64,000 bases of DNA from Lysobacterales bacterium (GTDB lineage: Bacteria > Pseudomonadota > Gammaproteobacteria > Xanthomonadales > Rhodanobacteraceae). The translations under genes and the position numbers were made by a program. Position 1 is the stretch's first letter, and every line of letters starts with the position of its first letter. The DNA lies in NCBI GenBank assembly GCA_017305135.1, contig JAFKNA010000004.1, positions 248,001 through 312,000 on the forward strand, read 5' to 3'. The notes below the pieces were generated by a model. The model did not search any database. It was given only the letters and a program-made list of their open reading frames with translations, and was not told the DNA's origin. This document shows, one piece after another, positions 8,521 through 19,200 of the stretch.

Positions 8521-9870
8521 TCAGCCCGGTTCCACGCGCAGCGTGAGCTCGCCATCCGCGAGCCGCGCGCGCAGGCCCTGTCCCGGTCCGACCTGCGCGG
8601 CAGCGCGCACCACGCGGCCGGATTCCTGCTCGAACAGGATGGCGTAGCCGCGCTCCAGCGTAGCCAGCGGGCTCACCGCATTCAATGCACGGGCGAGTGC
8701 GGCGAGGCGTTCTCCGCGCCGCGTGAGGCTCGTGTTCATGGCGGCGGCAAGGCGGTCCGCACAGCTCGCCACCTGGCCGGCACGGGCACGGATGAGCACG
8801 GCTGGATGCTGCGCGCGTACCCGCGTCCGGAAGTGCGAAACGCTGCCGGCACGGTGCGCCAGTTCGCCATCGATACGCGCGACCAGCCGATGCCGCAGCG
8901 CTTCGAGGCGTTCACCGGCGCGCTCCAGCCGCGCCGCCGGGCGTTGTGCGCCAAGCCGCGCGAACAGGTGATCGAGGTGCTGCGAGCGCGCCTCCAGCGC
9001 GCGGCGCAGGAGATGCAGCTTGCGCTGGCGCACCTGCGCCAGCCGCCGCACGAGTTCCTGGCAGTCGGGCACCAGCAGCTCGGCGGCGGCCGAAGGCGTC
9101 GGCGCACGGAGGTCCGCGGCGAAGTCGGCGATGGTGAAGTCGGTCTCGTGGCCCACGGCGGAAACCACCGGCACGGTGCTGGCGCGGATCGCCCGTGCGA
9201 CCGCCTCGTCATTGAATGCCCACAGATCCTCCAGCGATCCACCGCCGCGGGTCAGCAGCAGCACGTCGTGGCGACCGGCGCGCGAGACGGCCGCGAGCAT
9301 GGCGGCGATCGCCGCCGGCGCTTCGCGGCCCTGCACCGGCACCGGCAGTACCTCGGTTTCCACCAGCGGCATGCGCCGCGCCAGCACGCTGAGCACGTCG
9401 CGGAGTGCGGCGCCGCTGGCGGAGGTGATCACGCCGATCCGGCGCGGCAGCGTCGGCAGCGGGCGCTTGCGTGCCTCGTCGAAGAGGCCCTCCGCGGCCA
9501 GGCGTGCCTTCAGCGCGTCGAAGGCGCGCCGCAACGCGCCCTCGCCGGCTTCCTCCAGGTGCTCGACGATGAGCTGGAAGTCGCCCCGGGCTTCATACAG
9601 GGACACGCGCCCACGCGCCAGCACATGCATGCCATCGGTGGGCCGGAAGCTGAGCCAGGTGCTCTTCGGGCGGAACATGGCGCAACGGATCTGCGCGGTC
9701 GGGTCCTTCAGCGTGAAGTAGAGGTGCCCCGAGGCCGGGCGCGAGCAGTTGGACAGCTCGCCCTCGATCCACACCGCCGAGAACACGTCCTCCAGCAGGT
9801 CGCGCACCAGCCGCGCCAGCCCGGACGGGTTGTGGATCTCTCGTTCCGGGGCTGCGGGAAGGCTGGACAT
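8521..9870 (-). CDS. xseA: Exodeoxyribonuclease VII large subunit
   Basis: Catalytic subunit of exonuclease VII, which degrades single-stranded DNA in both directions together with XseB. The 449-residue protein starts MSSLPAAPEREIHNPSGLAR at 9870. The N-terminal OB-fold spans about residues 15-110 (VWIEGELSNCSRPASGHLYF, TLKDPTAQIRCAMF). The catalytic domain follows, with RRIGVITSASGAALRD and the conserved LLLTRGGGSLEDLWAFND. VVSAVGHETDFTIADFAADL and RAPTPSAAAEL are further hallmarks. The rest is a long coiled-coil region. The frame stays open upstream through an intergenic repeat, so longer starts were rejected. XseB is not in this window. Confidence 0.96.
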   Translation of the reverse strand: MSSLPAAPEREIHNPSGLARLVRDLLEDVFSAVWIEGELSNCSRPASGHLYFTLKDPTAQIRCAMFRPKSTWLSFRPTDGMHVLARGRVSLYEARGDFQLIVEHLEEAGEGALRRAFDALKARLAAEGLFDEARKRPLPTLPRRIGVITSASGAALRDVLSVLARRMPLVETEVLPVPVQGREAPAAIAAMLAAVSRAGRHDVLLLTRGGGSLEDLWAFNDEAVARAIRASTVPVVSAVGHETDFTIADFAADLRAPTPSAAAELLVPDCQELVRRLAQVRQRKLHLLRRALEARSQHLDHLFARLGAQRPAARLERAGERLEALRHRLVARIDGELAHRAGSVSHFRTRVRAQHPAVLIRARAGQVASCADRLAAAMNTSLTRRGERLAALARALNAVSPLATLERGYAILFEQESGRVVRAAAQVGPGQGLRARLADGELTLRVEPG

Positions 9871-10011
9871 GGTGCGCGGCGGTGGCAATGGCAGGCGGGC
9901 CACGGAGGCTTCGCGGCTCCGCAGTCTGCGCCAGCAGCGGCGGCCCGACAAGCCGCGCCCGCAGGCGCGCCGCACCGCCTCGCGTACGAACGTGACCACG
10001 CACAAATGTAT

Positions 10012-10084
10012 CGCAGGAGCGACCGTGGTCGCGACCCAGGCCTCACACCAACGTGACGCCACGGTCGCCTGCACGCAGGCTCCG
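10012..10084. repeat. Composite intergenic repeat (GGAGCGACCGTGGTCGCGACC ... CGCCTGCACGCAGGCTCC)
   Basis: The gap 9871-10120 contains no gene. Two hairpin cores are spaced by about 35 nt: GACCGTGGTCGCGACC near 10020 and CCTGCACGCAGGCTCC near 10070. The same two-core arrangement recurs at 57257-57336, indicating a mobile or templated repeat unit of about 75-80 nt. Confidence 0.65.
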
Positions 10085-10120
10085 ACGCGAAACGGTCGAT
10101 GGCGTGCCAGCCTCGCAGGC

Positions 10121-11581
<1,461 letters not shown>

Positions 11582-11620
11582 GGCGCAGTGTAGCGGAGCG
11601 GAAGGCGTTGCCGGCCACCC

Positions 11621-11626
11621 TATAAT
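11621..11626 (+). promoter_or_regulatory. TATAAT box 7 nt before the start of the PilZ-like gene
   Basis: A perfect TATAAT ends 7 nt upstream of the ATG at 11634. If used, transcription would begin at or next to the start codon, giving a leaderless or nearly leaderless mRNA. No strong -35 is present at normal spacing. The region is only 52 nt between two divergent starts. Confidence 0.4.
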
Positions 11627-11633
11627 GACAGGC

Positions 11634-13316
11634 ATGAGCGATGCCTATCGACGCCTCGCCGCCGGGCTGCCGCAGCGCCGCGCGCCCGGGACGGACGCCT
11701 TCCCCAGCGACCCGCGCGCCGTGCGCGGCTGGCTGGACACCCTGCCGCTGGCGAACACCGGAGCCGCCGCGCGGCGGCTCCTCGATGCCGTGAAGGCGCT
11801 GAACGGGCAGGTGCTCGCGCCGCAGCGCCGGCTCGAACTCCTGGAACTGCTGCGCCCGGCACTCCTGCAACTGTCCGGCGCGCTCGATCGCCAGCTCGTC
11901 GGCGCCGGTTTCCCGCTTCCCGCGCAGCAGGCGGATCTCGGTGAGCTGGCCGCGGCGCTGCAGGTGGGCTTCGCCGCAGGCTACCGGTCGGCGCTGGTCG
12001 AGCTGACTGCGCCGCGCGGCAGCGTGCCCCTCCTGCGCGCGAGGACCGTTGCGCTGGCCGCTCTGCGCGCGCTGCAGCACGACGGCGAGCGCCTTGCGCG
12101 GGCCTGTCTCCTTTACCGCGCGCCGCCACGCGGCGCCTGGCAGGACCTGCACGACGTGCACGCCTTCGCGGCGCAGCTTGGCCTCGACGGTCGTCGCGTG
12201 GGCGAGGGCATGCGGGGAACCGAGCTCGATCCGCGCAGTGCCTATGTGCAGGCGCTCCTGTTCGCGCTCGCCAATCCCTACGCCTTCAGCCAGCGCGAAC
12301 AGATGCTGGTGGCGGCGATCGCGGGGGCGCTGGTGCCGCACGCGCGGCTTCTTGGCCGCGCTGCCGGTTCCATTGAGGATGGAGTGCGGGTGCCGATCGA
12401 TGCGGATCGCGGTCCCGGCTATGTTGGCACCGAGCGCGACGGCGGCGCAGGCGAGGCGGTCATGCTGGAGTTGCAGGCCTTGCTGGAGGCCGTGGGCGAA
12501 CGCCTGCGGCGCGCCGAAGGCGCGCGCGTGATCGTGATGCACCCGCCTGGCGGCGCTCCCTTCGAGGCGGAAGTCGAGCTGCTGCAGCGCGTGGTCGCGA
12601 ACCTCGCCGCGCGCCACGAACGCGGTCACGCACGTATCGGCGGCGACCACGCCCTGAACACGGTGTTGGGGCTTCACGACCTGCATGCCGTGCTGGCCGG
12701 CGGCGAGGATTTCGCATCCTTCGAGCAGCGCCTCGGCGGGCTGGCCGCCGAACCCTCCGGCGCGCCGTGGCGCATGCCGGGTGCACGCGGCGGAGCGTTG
12801 CGCAGCGCGCGTGTCCTCGACCAGGCGCTTGGCGGCTATCGCCTGCTGTGGCAGCGCGGGGCGGGCGGCGAGAACGTACGCGCGCGCGTCGGCGAACTGG
12901 TCGGCCTCTCGTTGCCCGCCAGTGGCGAAGCGGCGGCGGACTGGATGCCGGGCGTGATCCGCTGGCTGCGCATCGACGATACCGGCGACGTGGAGTGCGG
13001 CATCCAGCTCCTCGCGCGCCGCGCCCTGCCGGCCCTGCTACACCAGCCAGGCGACACCTCCCGCGCCGCATTGCGCGGCATCCTGCTGGCCGACCTCGAG
13101 GCGGCGCCGGCCAGCGACTACGCCAGCCTGCTCGTTTCGACCGAACTCGATCGCGACGCCGCGGCGGTCGAGATCACGGCGCCGGCAGACACCACCGGCG
13201 CGCCGCGCCCGGCGCGGCGCATCGTCGTCGAACGCCCGACGTGGGTCTCCGCCGGCGGCGCGTACGGCATGCTCCGCCTGCCGGAAGCTTCGGCAGCGGA
13301 TCCCGCCGTGGCCTGA
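11634..13316 (+). CDS. Predicted regulatory protein with C-terminal PilZ-like segment
   Basis: A 560-residue soluble protein starting MSDAYRRLAAGLPQRRAPGT. I do not recognise it firmly. The bulk is helical and leucine/alanine rich. Around residue 450 the segment GVIRWLRIDDTGDVECGIQL resembles the end of PilZ domains (basic residue, then a D/N-x-S-x-x-G-like turn and G-I-x-L). The N-terminal RAPGTDAFPSDPRAVRGWL and LPLANTGAAARRLLDAV look conserved in kind with proteins annotated as PilZ-domain or c-di-GMP-binding proteins in pseudomonads and xanthomonads. The RxxxR motif for c-di-GMP is not obvious, so ligand binding is uncertain. It has a promoter-like TATAAT immediately upstream. The divergent neighbour is a phospholipase D-like gene. 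Confidence 0.8.
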   Translation: MSDAYRRLAAGLPQRRAPGTDAFPSDPRAVRGWLDTLPLANTGAAARRLLDAVKALNGQVLAPQRRLELLELLRPALLQLSGALDRQLVGAGFPLPAQQADLGELAAALQVGFAAGYRSALVELTAPRGSVPLLRARTVALAALRALQHDGERLARACLLYRAPPRGAWQDLHDVHAFAAQLGLDGRRVGEGMRGTELDPRSAYVQALLFALANPYAFSQREQMLVAAIAGALVPHARLLGRAAGSIEDGVRVPIDADRGPGYVGTERDGGAGEAVMLELQALLEAVGERLRRAEGARVIVMHPPGGAPFEAEVELLQRVVANLAARHERGHARIGGDHALNTVLGLHDLHAVLAGGEDFASFEQRLGGLAAEPSGAPWRMPGARGGALRSARVLDQALGGYRLLWQRGAGGENVRARVGELVGLSLPASGEAAADWMPGVIRWLRIDDTGDVECGIQLLARRALPALLHQPGDTSRAALRGILLADLEAAPASDYASLLVSTELDRDAAAVEITAPADTTGAPRPARRIVVERPTWVSAGGAYGMLRLPEASAADPAVA

Positions 13317-13366
13317 GCTGGCGGCACGAAGCGTTCCCACAACGCGCGCCTGCATTTCCGCGAATG

Positions 13367-13389
13367 TGTGGGAGCGGCTTCAGCCGCGA
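13367..13389. repeat. TGTGGGAGCGGCTTCAGCCGCGA intergenic repeat
   Basis: A small palindrome (GCGGCTTCAGCCGC core), familiar as a dispersed repeat in Pseudomonas and xanthomonad genomes. It lies in the 238-nt gap 13317-13554, which otherwise shows only a good ribosome-binding site (GAAGGAGG) before the next gene. Confidence 0.6.
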
Positions 13390-13554
13390 TGCTTTCTGTT
13401 GCCACCGTAGGGCCACTCCACTCCAAGGCCGGCAGCGGGGACTGCTGGCCGGGTTCCATACCGAATGCACGCGGCTTGTGTCCATCGGCCCGCGTTGCGA
13501 CGCTAGGCAGGACATTCACCGTCGCTGCGAAGCGCCCGAAGGAGGCTTTGATCG

Positions 13555-14739
13555 ATGAAGCTGTTCTGCACGACCCTGCGTCATGCCTTGACGCTTGCCA
13601 TTGCGCTGCTGCCGGCCTGGGCCATGGCGGCCGACACCGCAACCGCGGGTGAGGGCGCTCCCATCGCCATGACGCGCGCGCAGGCCACCGCGATCATCGC
13701 GGCCAACCAGAAGATCGTCGCGCCGAACGGCATCGAGGAGCAGCGCCGGCTCCGCATCGGCGGCATCGAGCAGTGGATCTCGATCCGCGGGCGTGACCTG
13801 CGCAATCCCGTGCTGCTGGTGCTGCACGGCGGCCCGGCCTCGCCCGACATGCCGCTGGAATGGACGTTCCAGCCGCCGTGGGAGGACTATTTCACGGTGG
13901 TGCAATGGGACCAGCGCGGCGCCGGCAAGACCTACGCTTCGAATACCGAAGAAGCGATGGCGCCGGGCATGTCCGTGGAGGGCATGACGCAGGACGCCGC
14001 CTCGCTGGTGGCGTACCTGCGCAAGCGCTTCGGCAAGGAGCGTATCTTCGTGATGGGCCATTCCTGGGGCAGCGTGCTCGGCGTCGAACTGGCGCGGCGC
14101 TACCCCGAGTGGCTGCACGCCTACGTCGGCGTGGGACAGATCGTCAACATGCGCACGAACGAGGAAGCCGGCCATGCCTTCGCGCTTCGCGAGGCGCGCC
14201 GGGATGACAATGCCGAAGCCATCCGCGAGCTGGAATCGATCGCCCCCTATCCCGGATCGGAAGGGTTGACCCTCGACCGGATCGGCATACGCAGCAAGTG
14301 GGAGATGCATTACGGCGGCCTCGCCTGGGGCCGGCGCGACTTCCAGTGGGCCGCCGACGCCTGGCGCCTGTCGCCCGCCTATTCCGACGCCGAGATCCGC
14401 GCCATCGACAAGGGGAGCCTGTTCTCGCTCCGGCACCTGCTGGAGCCGCTGCTCGCGGTCGACTTCGACGAGGCGACGCGCTTCCGCTGCCCGGTGGTGA
14501 TGTTCGTCGGCGCGCACGACTACACCACCTCCCACGAGCTCACTGTCGAGTGGTACGGCAAGCTCGACGCCCCGTCCAAGCGCCTGGTGGTGTTCGCCGA
14601 CTCCGCGCACATGATCATGCTCGAGCAGCCCGGCCGCTTCCTGGCGCACCTGCTGTCCGACGTGCTGCCCTACGCCCAGCAGGCCGGTGACGCGGCACCG
14701 CAGGAGGAAACCCGCAGCACCGGGGGATTCGGCCGCTAG
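13555..14739 (+). CDS. Secreted alpha/beta-hydrolase, prolyl-aminopeptidase-like (S33 family)
   Basis: A 394-residue hydrolase with an N-terminal signal peptide (hydrophobic stretch LTLAIALLPAWAMA, cleavage around residue 25-26), so it acts in the periplasm or outside. The oxyanion segment LVLHGGPASPDMP lies near residue 90, followed by VVQWDQRGAGKT. The nucleophile elbow GHSWGS places the catalytic serine at about 170. The acid and histidine are likely in FVGAHDYTTS and FADSAHMIMLEQPG. HGGP plus DQRGAGKS-like and GHSWG motifs are the pattern of proline iminopeptidases and related S33 peptidases; a general esterase role cannot be excluded. The start is supported by GGAGG about 10 nt upstream. 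Confidence 0.87.
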   Translation: MKLFCTTLRHALTLAIALLPAWAMAADTATAGEGAPIAMTRAQATAIIAANQKIVAPNGIEEQRRLRIGGIEQWISIRGRDLRNPVLLVLHGGPASPDMPLEWTFQPPWEDYFTVVQWDQRGAGKTYASNTEEAMAPGMSVEGMTQDAASLVAYLRKRFGKERIFVMGHSWGSVLGVELARRYPEWLHAYVGVGQIVNMRTNEEAGHAFALREARRDDNAEAIRELESIAPYPGSEGLTLDRIGIRSKWEMHYGGLAWGRRDFQWAADAWRLSPAYSDAEIRAIDKGSLFSLRHLLEPLLAVDFDEATRFRCPVVMFVGAHDYTTSHELTVEWYGKLDAPSKRLVVFADSAHMIMLEQPGRFLAHLLSDVLPYAQQAGDAAPQEETRSTGGFGR

Positions 14740-14916
14740 GCAGGATGCCGGCAACGGGAGCGCGTGACAGCGGCGGAGCTGGGGCTCCGCGATTCCCAGG
14801 CGCGGCTGCGGTGCCGTGCGCGTTCTTCCTGGGAACGGCCGAGCCCCAGCTCGGCCATTACGGAGTGGCTTCCATAGCGGCTGTGCTCGTGCTCCGCCAT
14901 TCCCAGGGCGGCTGTG
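14740..14916. repeat. Gene-free stretch with GCGGAGC/GGCCGAGC palindromes
   Basis: No gene is visible here. GCGGAGC-TGGG-GCTCCGC lies at 14773-14790 and GGCCGAGC-CCCA-GCTCGGCC at 14837-14856, both flanked by GGGAA or TTCCC. A further half-copy (GTGCTCCGCCATTCCCAG) is near 14890. Related hairpins occur at 33184-33205 and 33450-33469. These appear to be a dispersed palindromic repeat family. Confidence 0.7.
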
Positions 14917-15275
14917 GTGCCGTGCGCCCCTCGCCCTTCGCCCGTGCGCCCAAGGGCCGCCTGGCGGCGGTCCAGATTCGCTCCCGGCGAATCTGTCGAA
15001 CCAAGCGGGTTCGTCCACGCACTCCCGTCAGCAGACACGACAACGCTCCGCGAGGAGGTGTTGTTTCTCTGACCGAGAGTGGGATTGCTCGGCGCATCCC
15101 TGCGCCTCACCCTTCGCGCTGTGCGCTCAGGGCCCGCCTGGCGGCGGTCCAGATTCGCTCCCGGCGAATCTGTCGAACCCAGGCGGGTTCGTCCACGCAC
15201 TCCCGTCAGCAGACACGACGACGCCCCGCGAGGGGGCGTCGTCGTGTCTGGCGGAGAGAGTGGGATTCGAACCCA
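14917..15275. repeat. Two direct copies (period 177 nt) of the tRNA-Ser 3' end and its downstream region
   Basis: The block starting TCCAGATTCGCTCCCGGCGA occurs at 14971 and again at 15148. Both copies continue through CGTCCACGCACTCCCGTCAG and CAGACACGAC. In the right copy this leads into a perfect hairpin and the intact tRNA-Ser. In the left copy the hairpin has decayed (ACAACGCTCCGCGAGGAGGT) and is followed by GACCGAGAGTGGGATTGCTC, which resembles the last 25 nt or so of the tRNA gene read from its 3' side. The left copy is therefore an older, degraded duplicate of the tRNA tail. Confidence 0.75.
15212..15248 (-). terminator. Perfect 16-bp hairpin directly after the tRNA-Ser CCA end
   Basis: GACACGACGACGCCCC (15212-15227) and GGGGCGTCGTCGTGTC (15233-15248) are exactly complementary with a 5-nt loop. 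The stem abuts the CCA end of tRNA-Ser at 15249. It probably ends transcription or guides 3' processing. No T-run follows on the minus strand, so it is not a textbook intrinsic terminator. Confidence 0.6.
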
Positions 15276-15338
15276 CGGTAGGCTTGCACCTACGGCAGTT
15301 TTCAAGACTGCTGCCTTAAACCGCTCGGCCATCTCTCC
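15249..15338 (-). tRNA. tRNA-Ser, anticodon TGA
   Basis: A 90-nt class II tRNA including the encoded CCA. The acceptor arms GGAGAGA (15332-15338) and TCTCTCC (15253-15259) pair fully, with discriminator G. The D-arm contains TGGCCGAGCGGTTTAAGGC. The anticodon loop is CTTGAAA, with TGA at 15302-15304 (minus strand), reading UCA serine codons. A long variable arm and the T-arm GTGGGTTCGAATCCCAC follow. All parts expected of a bacterial tRNA-Ser are present. Confidence 0.97.
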
Positions 15339-15462
15339 GTGGTTTCGCTTCGCCGGGACCGGCGATGGCAGGGGGCAAATGTGCGCGGCGCATCTTACTA
15401 TGCGCGCCTGAATTGATGTATGGTCGGCGGCACTGGGGATGGTCGCTTCGGGGGAGGCCGAA

Positions 15463-16116
15463 ATGATCCGCGTCGTTCTGGTGGATGACCACGAGCTGGT
15501 TCGCACCGGCTTTCGCATGATCCTGTCGCAACAGCCGGACATCGAGGTCGTCGGCGAGGCGGCCGATGGCGAGCAGGGGCTGGCGCTGATCCGCAAGACG
15601 GTACCCGACGTGGCGCTGGTGGACGTGCACATGCCGCGCCTGACCGGCCTGGAGCTCACCGACCGGGCGCGCAAGTACAAGCTGGCCACCCGCATCGTGA
15701 TCCTTACCGTGGTCAACGAAGCGCCGTTTCCGAAGCGCCTGATCCAGGCCGGGGCGAGCGGCTACGTGACCAAGGCGTGTGCCGCCGACGAACTGCTGCG
15801 TGCGGTGCGCCAGGTGGCCGATGGCCGGCGCTATCTCGCGCCGGACGTCGCCGAAGTGCTGGCAATGGGCGCGCTCGACGGCGACAGGTCGCCATTCGAG
15901 AACCTCTCCACGCGCGAACTCGACGTGGCGATGAAGCTTTGCCAGGGGCAGGACATGCAGGAGATCGCCGCGCATCTCAAGCTCAGCGCGAAGACGGTGG
16001 CGACGTACAAATATCGCCTGTTCGAGAAGCTCGGCGTCGACAACCCGGTGGCGCTGGCGCACCTGGCGCAGCTCCACGGCGTGCTCGACATTCCCAAGCG
16101 GGCGGTCCAGGGCTGA
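15463..16116 (+). CDS. GacA/UvrY-type response regulator (NarL/LuxR family)
   Basis: A 217-residue transcription regulator starting MIRVVLVDDHELVRTGFRMI. Its receiver domain covers about residues 1-120, with the phospho-acceptor Asp54 in VALVDVHMPRL, the acidic pair DD at 8-9, and a lysine in YVTKACAADE. A LuxR-type helix-turn-helix occupies about 145-210 (LSTRELDVAMKLCQGQDMQE, KTVATYKYRLFEKLGV). Length and both domains fit GacA/UvrY, the partner of the GacS/BarA kinase that controls CsrA-sequestering small RNAs. The start at 15463 is supported by GGGGAGG 5 nt upstream; an in-frame codon 24 nt earlier was rejected. Unlike in enterobacteria and pseudomonads, uvrC does not follow; instead rne is convergent. 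Confidence 0.88.
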   Translation: MIRVVLVDDHELVRTGFRMILSQQPDIEVVGEAADGEQGLALIRKTVPDVALVDVHMPRLTGLELTDRARKYKLATRIVILTVVNEAPFPKRLIQAGASGYVTKACAADELLRAVRQVADGRRYLAPDVAEVLAMGALDGDRSPFENLSTRELDVAMKLCQGQDMQEIAAHLKLSAKTVATYKYRLFEKLGVDNPVALAHLAQLHGVLDIPKRAVQG

Positions 16117-16232
16117 TAGGCAGCCCTCGCCCCGCCATACCCGTCTCGTGCAGGAGCGCACCCTGTGCGCGACCCGCGCCGGGCGTTCCTGATGCAGGAG
16201 TCTGCGTCCAGTCAACCGCGCCGCAGCCGCGC

Positions 16233-16254
16233 GGGCCCGCCTCGTGGCGGGCCC
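16233..16254. terminator. Hairpin between convergent response-regulator and rne genes
   Basis: GGGCCCGCC-TCGT-GGCGGGCCC is a perfect 9-bp GC stem with a 4-nt loop. It lies in the 152-nt gap between two convergent genes and ends 15 nt past the rne stop. It could act in both directions, although neither side has a T-run. Confidence 0.5.
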
Positions 16255-16268
16255 GGCGGCGTGCCGGA

Positions 16269-19200
16269 TCAGCCGGCGCGGGATTCCGCGTCCGGCTTGG
16301 CCTCGTCGGCGTCCGGCTTCGGTGCGTGCGGCGGCTTTTCGCCGCCGGCTTCGGCGGGAGCCGGCGCCGCCGGAGATGCCGCGGGCTTGCGTGAGTCCGC
16401 TTCCGATGCGCCCGCGGCACCAGCCGTCTGTTCGGCCTTGGCCGGCCGGCTCGGCTTGTCCTCATCCGGCTGCGGCTGGGATGCTCCAGCAGCGACGCGC
16501 TCCGCAGGAGCGGTACGGGCGGGCTCCGCGGGCGGCGCCGCAGTGGTCGCAGCGGGCGACGATGCACCCGCGCTCGTCGGCGTGGTCAGCGGCAGCGCAA
16601 GCGTCGCGCCCTTCGTCTCGCCGGCAGCCGGTTGGGCAGGCGGAGCCGGTTTGGGAGCCTCCGGAGCCGGGTTGGCGACCGTGCCCTCAAGTGCCGCCGG
16701 AGCGGGTGCCTTCGGCTGCGGATCCGGCTTCGCGGGTGCGGCGTGGCCTTCACCCGGGCCGGACGTCGGCGACGGGGCAGGGGCGGACTCCTTGTGCTCA
16801 GCCACGCTCGCGGCGGCGGGCTTCGGGCTTGCTTCGGTCGCCGGCGCGTGCTCGGCAGCAGCCCTGTCAACGGCTTCGCCCGACCGTTCCGGGGCAGGCG
16901 TCGGCCGGGTCTGGGCCGGTGGCGCGCTCGCGCCGGCCGATTCAGCGTCTGCCGGGTGCGGCGGAGTGGCGGCATCCGGCGATGCGGCGGCGGCCGGCCG
17001 GCGCGGGCGACGCGGGACGGGTGCTTCGCCCGCGTGCTCCTCGTTGTCTTCGCCCGCATCGACGTGCTCTCCCGGCGTACCGGCCGTGCCGTCCACGTCG
17101 GCCGGCAGGTCCTTGCGCCGGCGGCGGCCACCACGACGGCCGCGGCGGCGCGTGCGGGTTTCCTCGCGCGCGGCTTCGCTGGCGGCGTCCGCATGCTCGA
17201 TGTCCGGCTCGACCGGCTGGAGCTCGGTCGCGGCGGCCTTCGGCATCACCTCTTCGCGCGGTTTGCCGCCACGCTTTTCGGTGGGCTTTTCAGCGCCCTG
17301 CGGCTGGGCGCGTGCGGGCGCCGCCTCGGCAGCCCTGGCGGCTGCAGGCTGCGTTGCCGGCGCACCACGGTGCTCATGGCCCGCACCGCGTTCGCGTTCC
17401 GCGGCGCCGCTGCCATTGGCGCGCTCGTCGCGGCGGTTGCCGCGCTGCGGCTTCGCGGACTGGCCCTGATTCTGGCCGCGTGCTTCGCGCCGCTGTTGGC
17501 TGGAGGATTCCGCGCGCGGCTTGCTGGTTGAGGATTGGCTGCCACGACCTGCGCCTTGCGTGCGTGCCGGGCTGCCCTGGCGCGCGTTGCCGCGGACGGG
17601 AGCCGCTTTCGTCGCCTCGACCGGTGCCGGCGTGGCGGCGCCGCCACGGAACCAGCCGAGCAGGCGCGCCACCAGGCCACCGCCTGCCGCCGCCACGGGC
17701 GTAGCGGAGACCGGGGCCGGAGCCTCCGGTTCCGGTCGTGCCGGTGCCGGGGTCGCGCGGACCACGCCGGCAACCGCGGGCTGTTCGGGCTCCTCGCCCG
17801 GGCGCAGCATCTGCGGCAGCGGCTTGGCCGCCACCGGCGTGGTGCGCTGGTAGCTCGGCTTCATCTCCTCGCCGAGGTCGGCGCCGCGCAGGCGCTGGAT
17901 CTCGAGGTGCGGCGTTTCCAGCTGCTCGTCGGCGACCACGATCAGGTTCACATGGTGGCGCGCCTCGATCTCGCTGAGCTGGTGGCGCTTCTCGTTGAGC
18001 AGGAAGTTGGCCACGCTCGGCGGCGCCTGCACCAGCACCTGGCCGGTGCTGTCCTTCATCGCGTGCTCCTCGACCAGGCGCAGGGCGGACAGCGACAGCG
18101 ATTCCACGCCGCGGATGCGGCCGTGGCCTTCGCAGCGCGGGCAGATGATCTGGGTCGATTCGCCAAGGCTCGGGCGCAGGCGCTGGCGCGACATCTCCAG
18201 CAGGCCGAAGCGCGAGATACGGCCGACCTGCACGCGGGCGCGGTCGAGCTTCAGCGATTCCTTCAGCTTGTCCTCGACCTCGCGCTGGTGGCGTGGGCTG
18301 TCCATGTCGATGAAGTCGATGACGATCAGGCCGCCGGCGTCGCGGATGCGCAGCTGGCGCGCGATCTCGGCCGCGGCTTCCAGGTTGGTGTTGAAGGCGG
18401 TTTCCTCGATGTCGCTGCCCTTGGTGGCCTTCGAGGAGTTGATGTCGACCGCGGTCAGCGCCTCGGTCTGGTCGATCACGATCGAGCCGCCGGAGGGCAG
18501 GCGCACGGTGCGTTCGAAGGCGTTCTCGATCTGCGTCTCGATCTGGAAGCGCGAGAACAGGGGCGTGGTGTCCTGGTACAGCTTGAGCTTGCGCAGGTTG
18601 TTCGGCATCACCTGGCGCATGAACTCGCGCGCGTCCTCGTAGAGCTCCTCGTGGTCGATCAGGATCTCGCCGATGTCGGCGCGCAGGTAATCGCGCAGGG
18701 CGCGGATGATGAGGCGCGACTCCTGATAGATGAGGAAGGGCGCATGGCGCGCCTGCGCCGCTTCGGAAATCGCCTTCCACAGCTGCAGCAGGTAATCGAG
18801 GTCCCACTGCAGTTCCTCGGCGTCGCGGCCGAGGCCCGCGGTACGCACGATCAGGCCCATTTCCTCCGGCACTTCGAGGTGGCCGAGCGCCTCCTTGATG
18901 TTGGCGCGGTCCTCGCCCTCGATGCGGCGCGACACGCCGCCCGCCTTCGGGCTGTTCGGCATCAGCACCATGTAGCGGCCGGCCAGGCTGATGAAGGTGG
19001 TCAGCGCCGCGCCCTTGGTGCCGCGTTCCTCCTTCTCCACCTGGACGACCAGTTCCTGGCCTTCCTTGAGGAGCTCACGGATGCCGTGCTTGCCGGCGGA
19101 GAGACCGGTCGGGAAATACTCCGGAGAGATTTCCTTCAGCGGCAGGAAGCCGTGGCGGTCGGCGCCGTAGTCGACGAAGCAGGCTTCGAGGGACTGCTCC

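Noticed and set aside
15040-15085. Possible second tRNA-Ser in the left copy of the duplicated tail
   Set aside because: Only about 25 nt of the 3' side are recognisable, with several changes; no anticodon arm. It is a remnant, not a gene.
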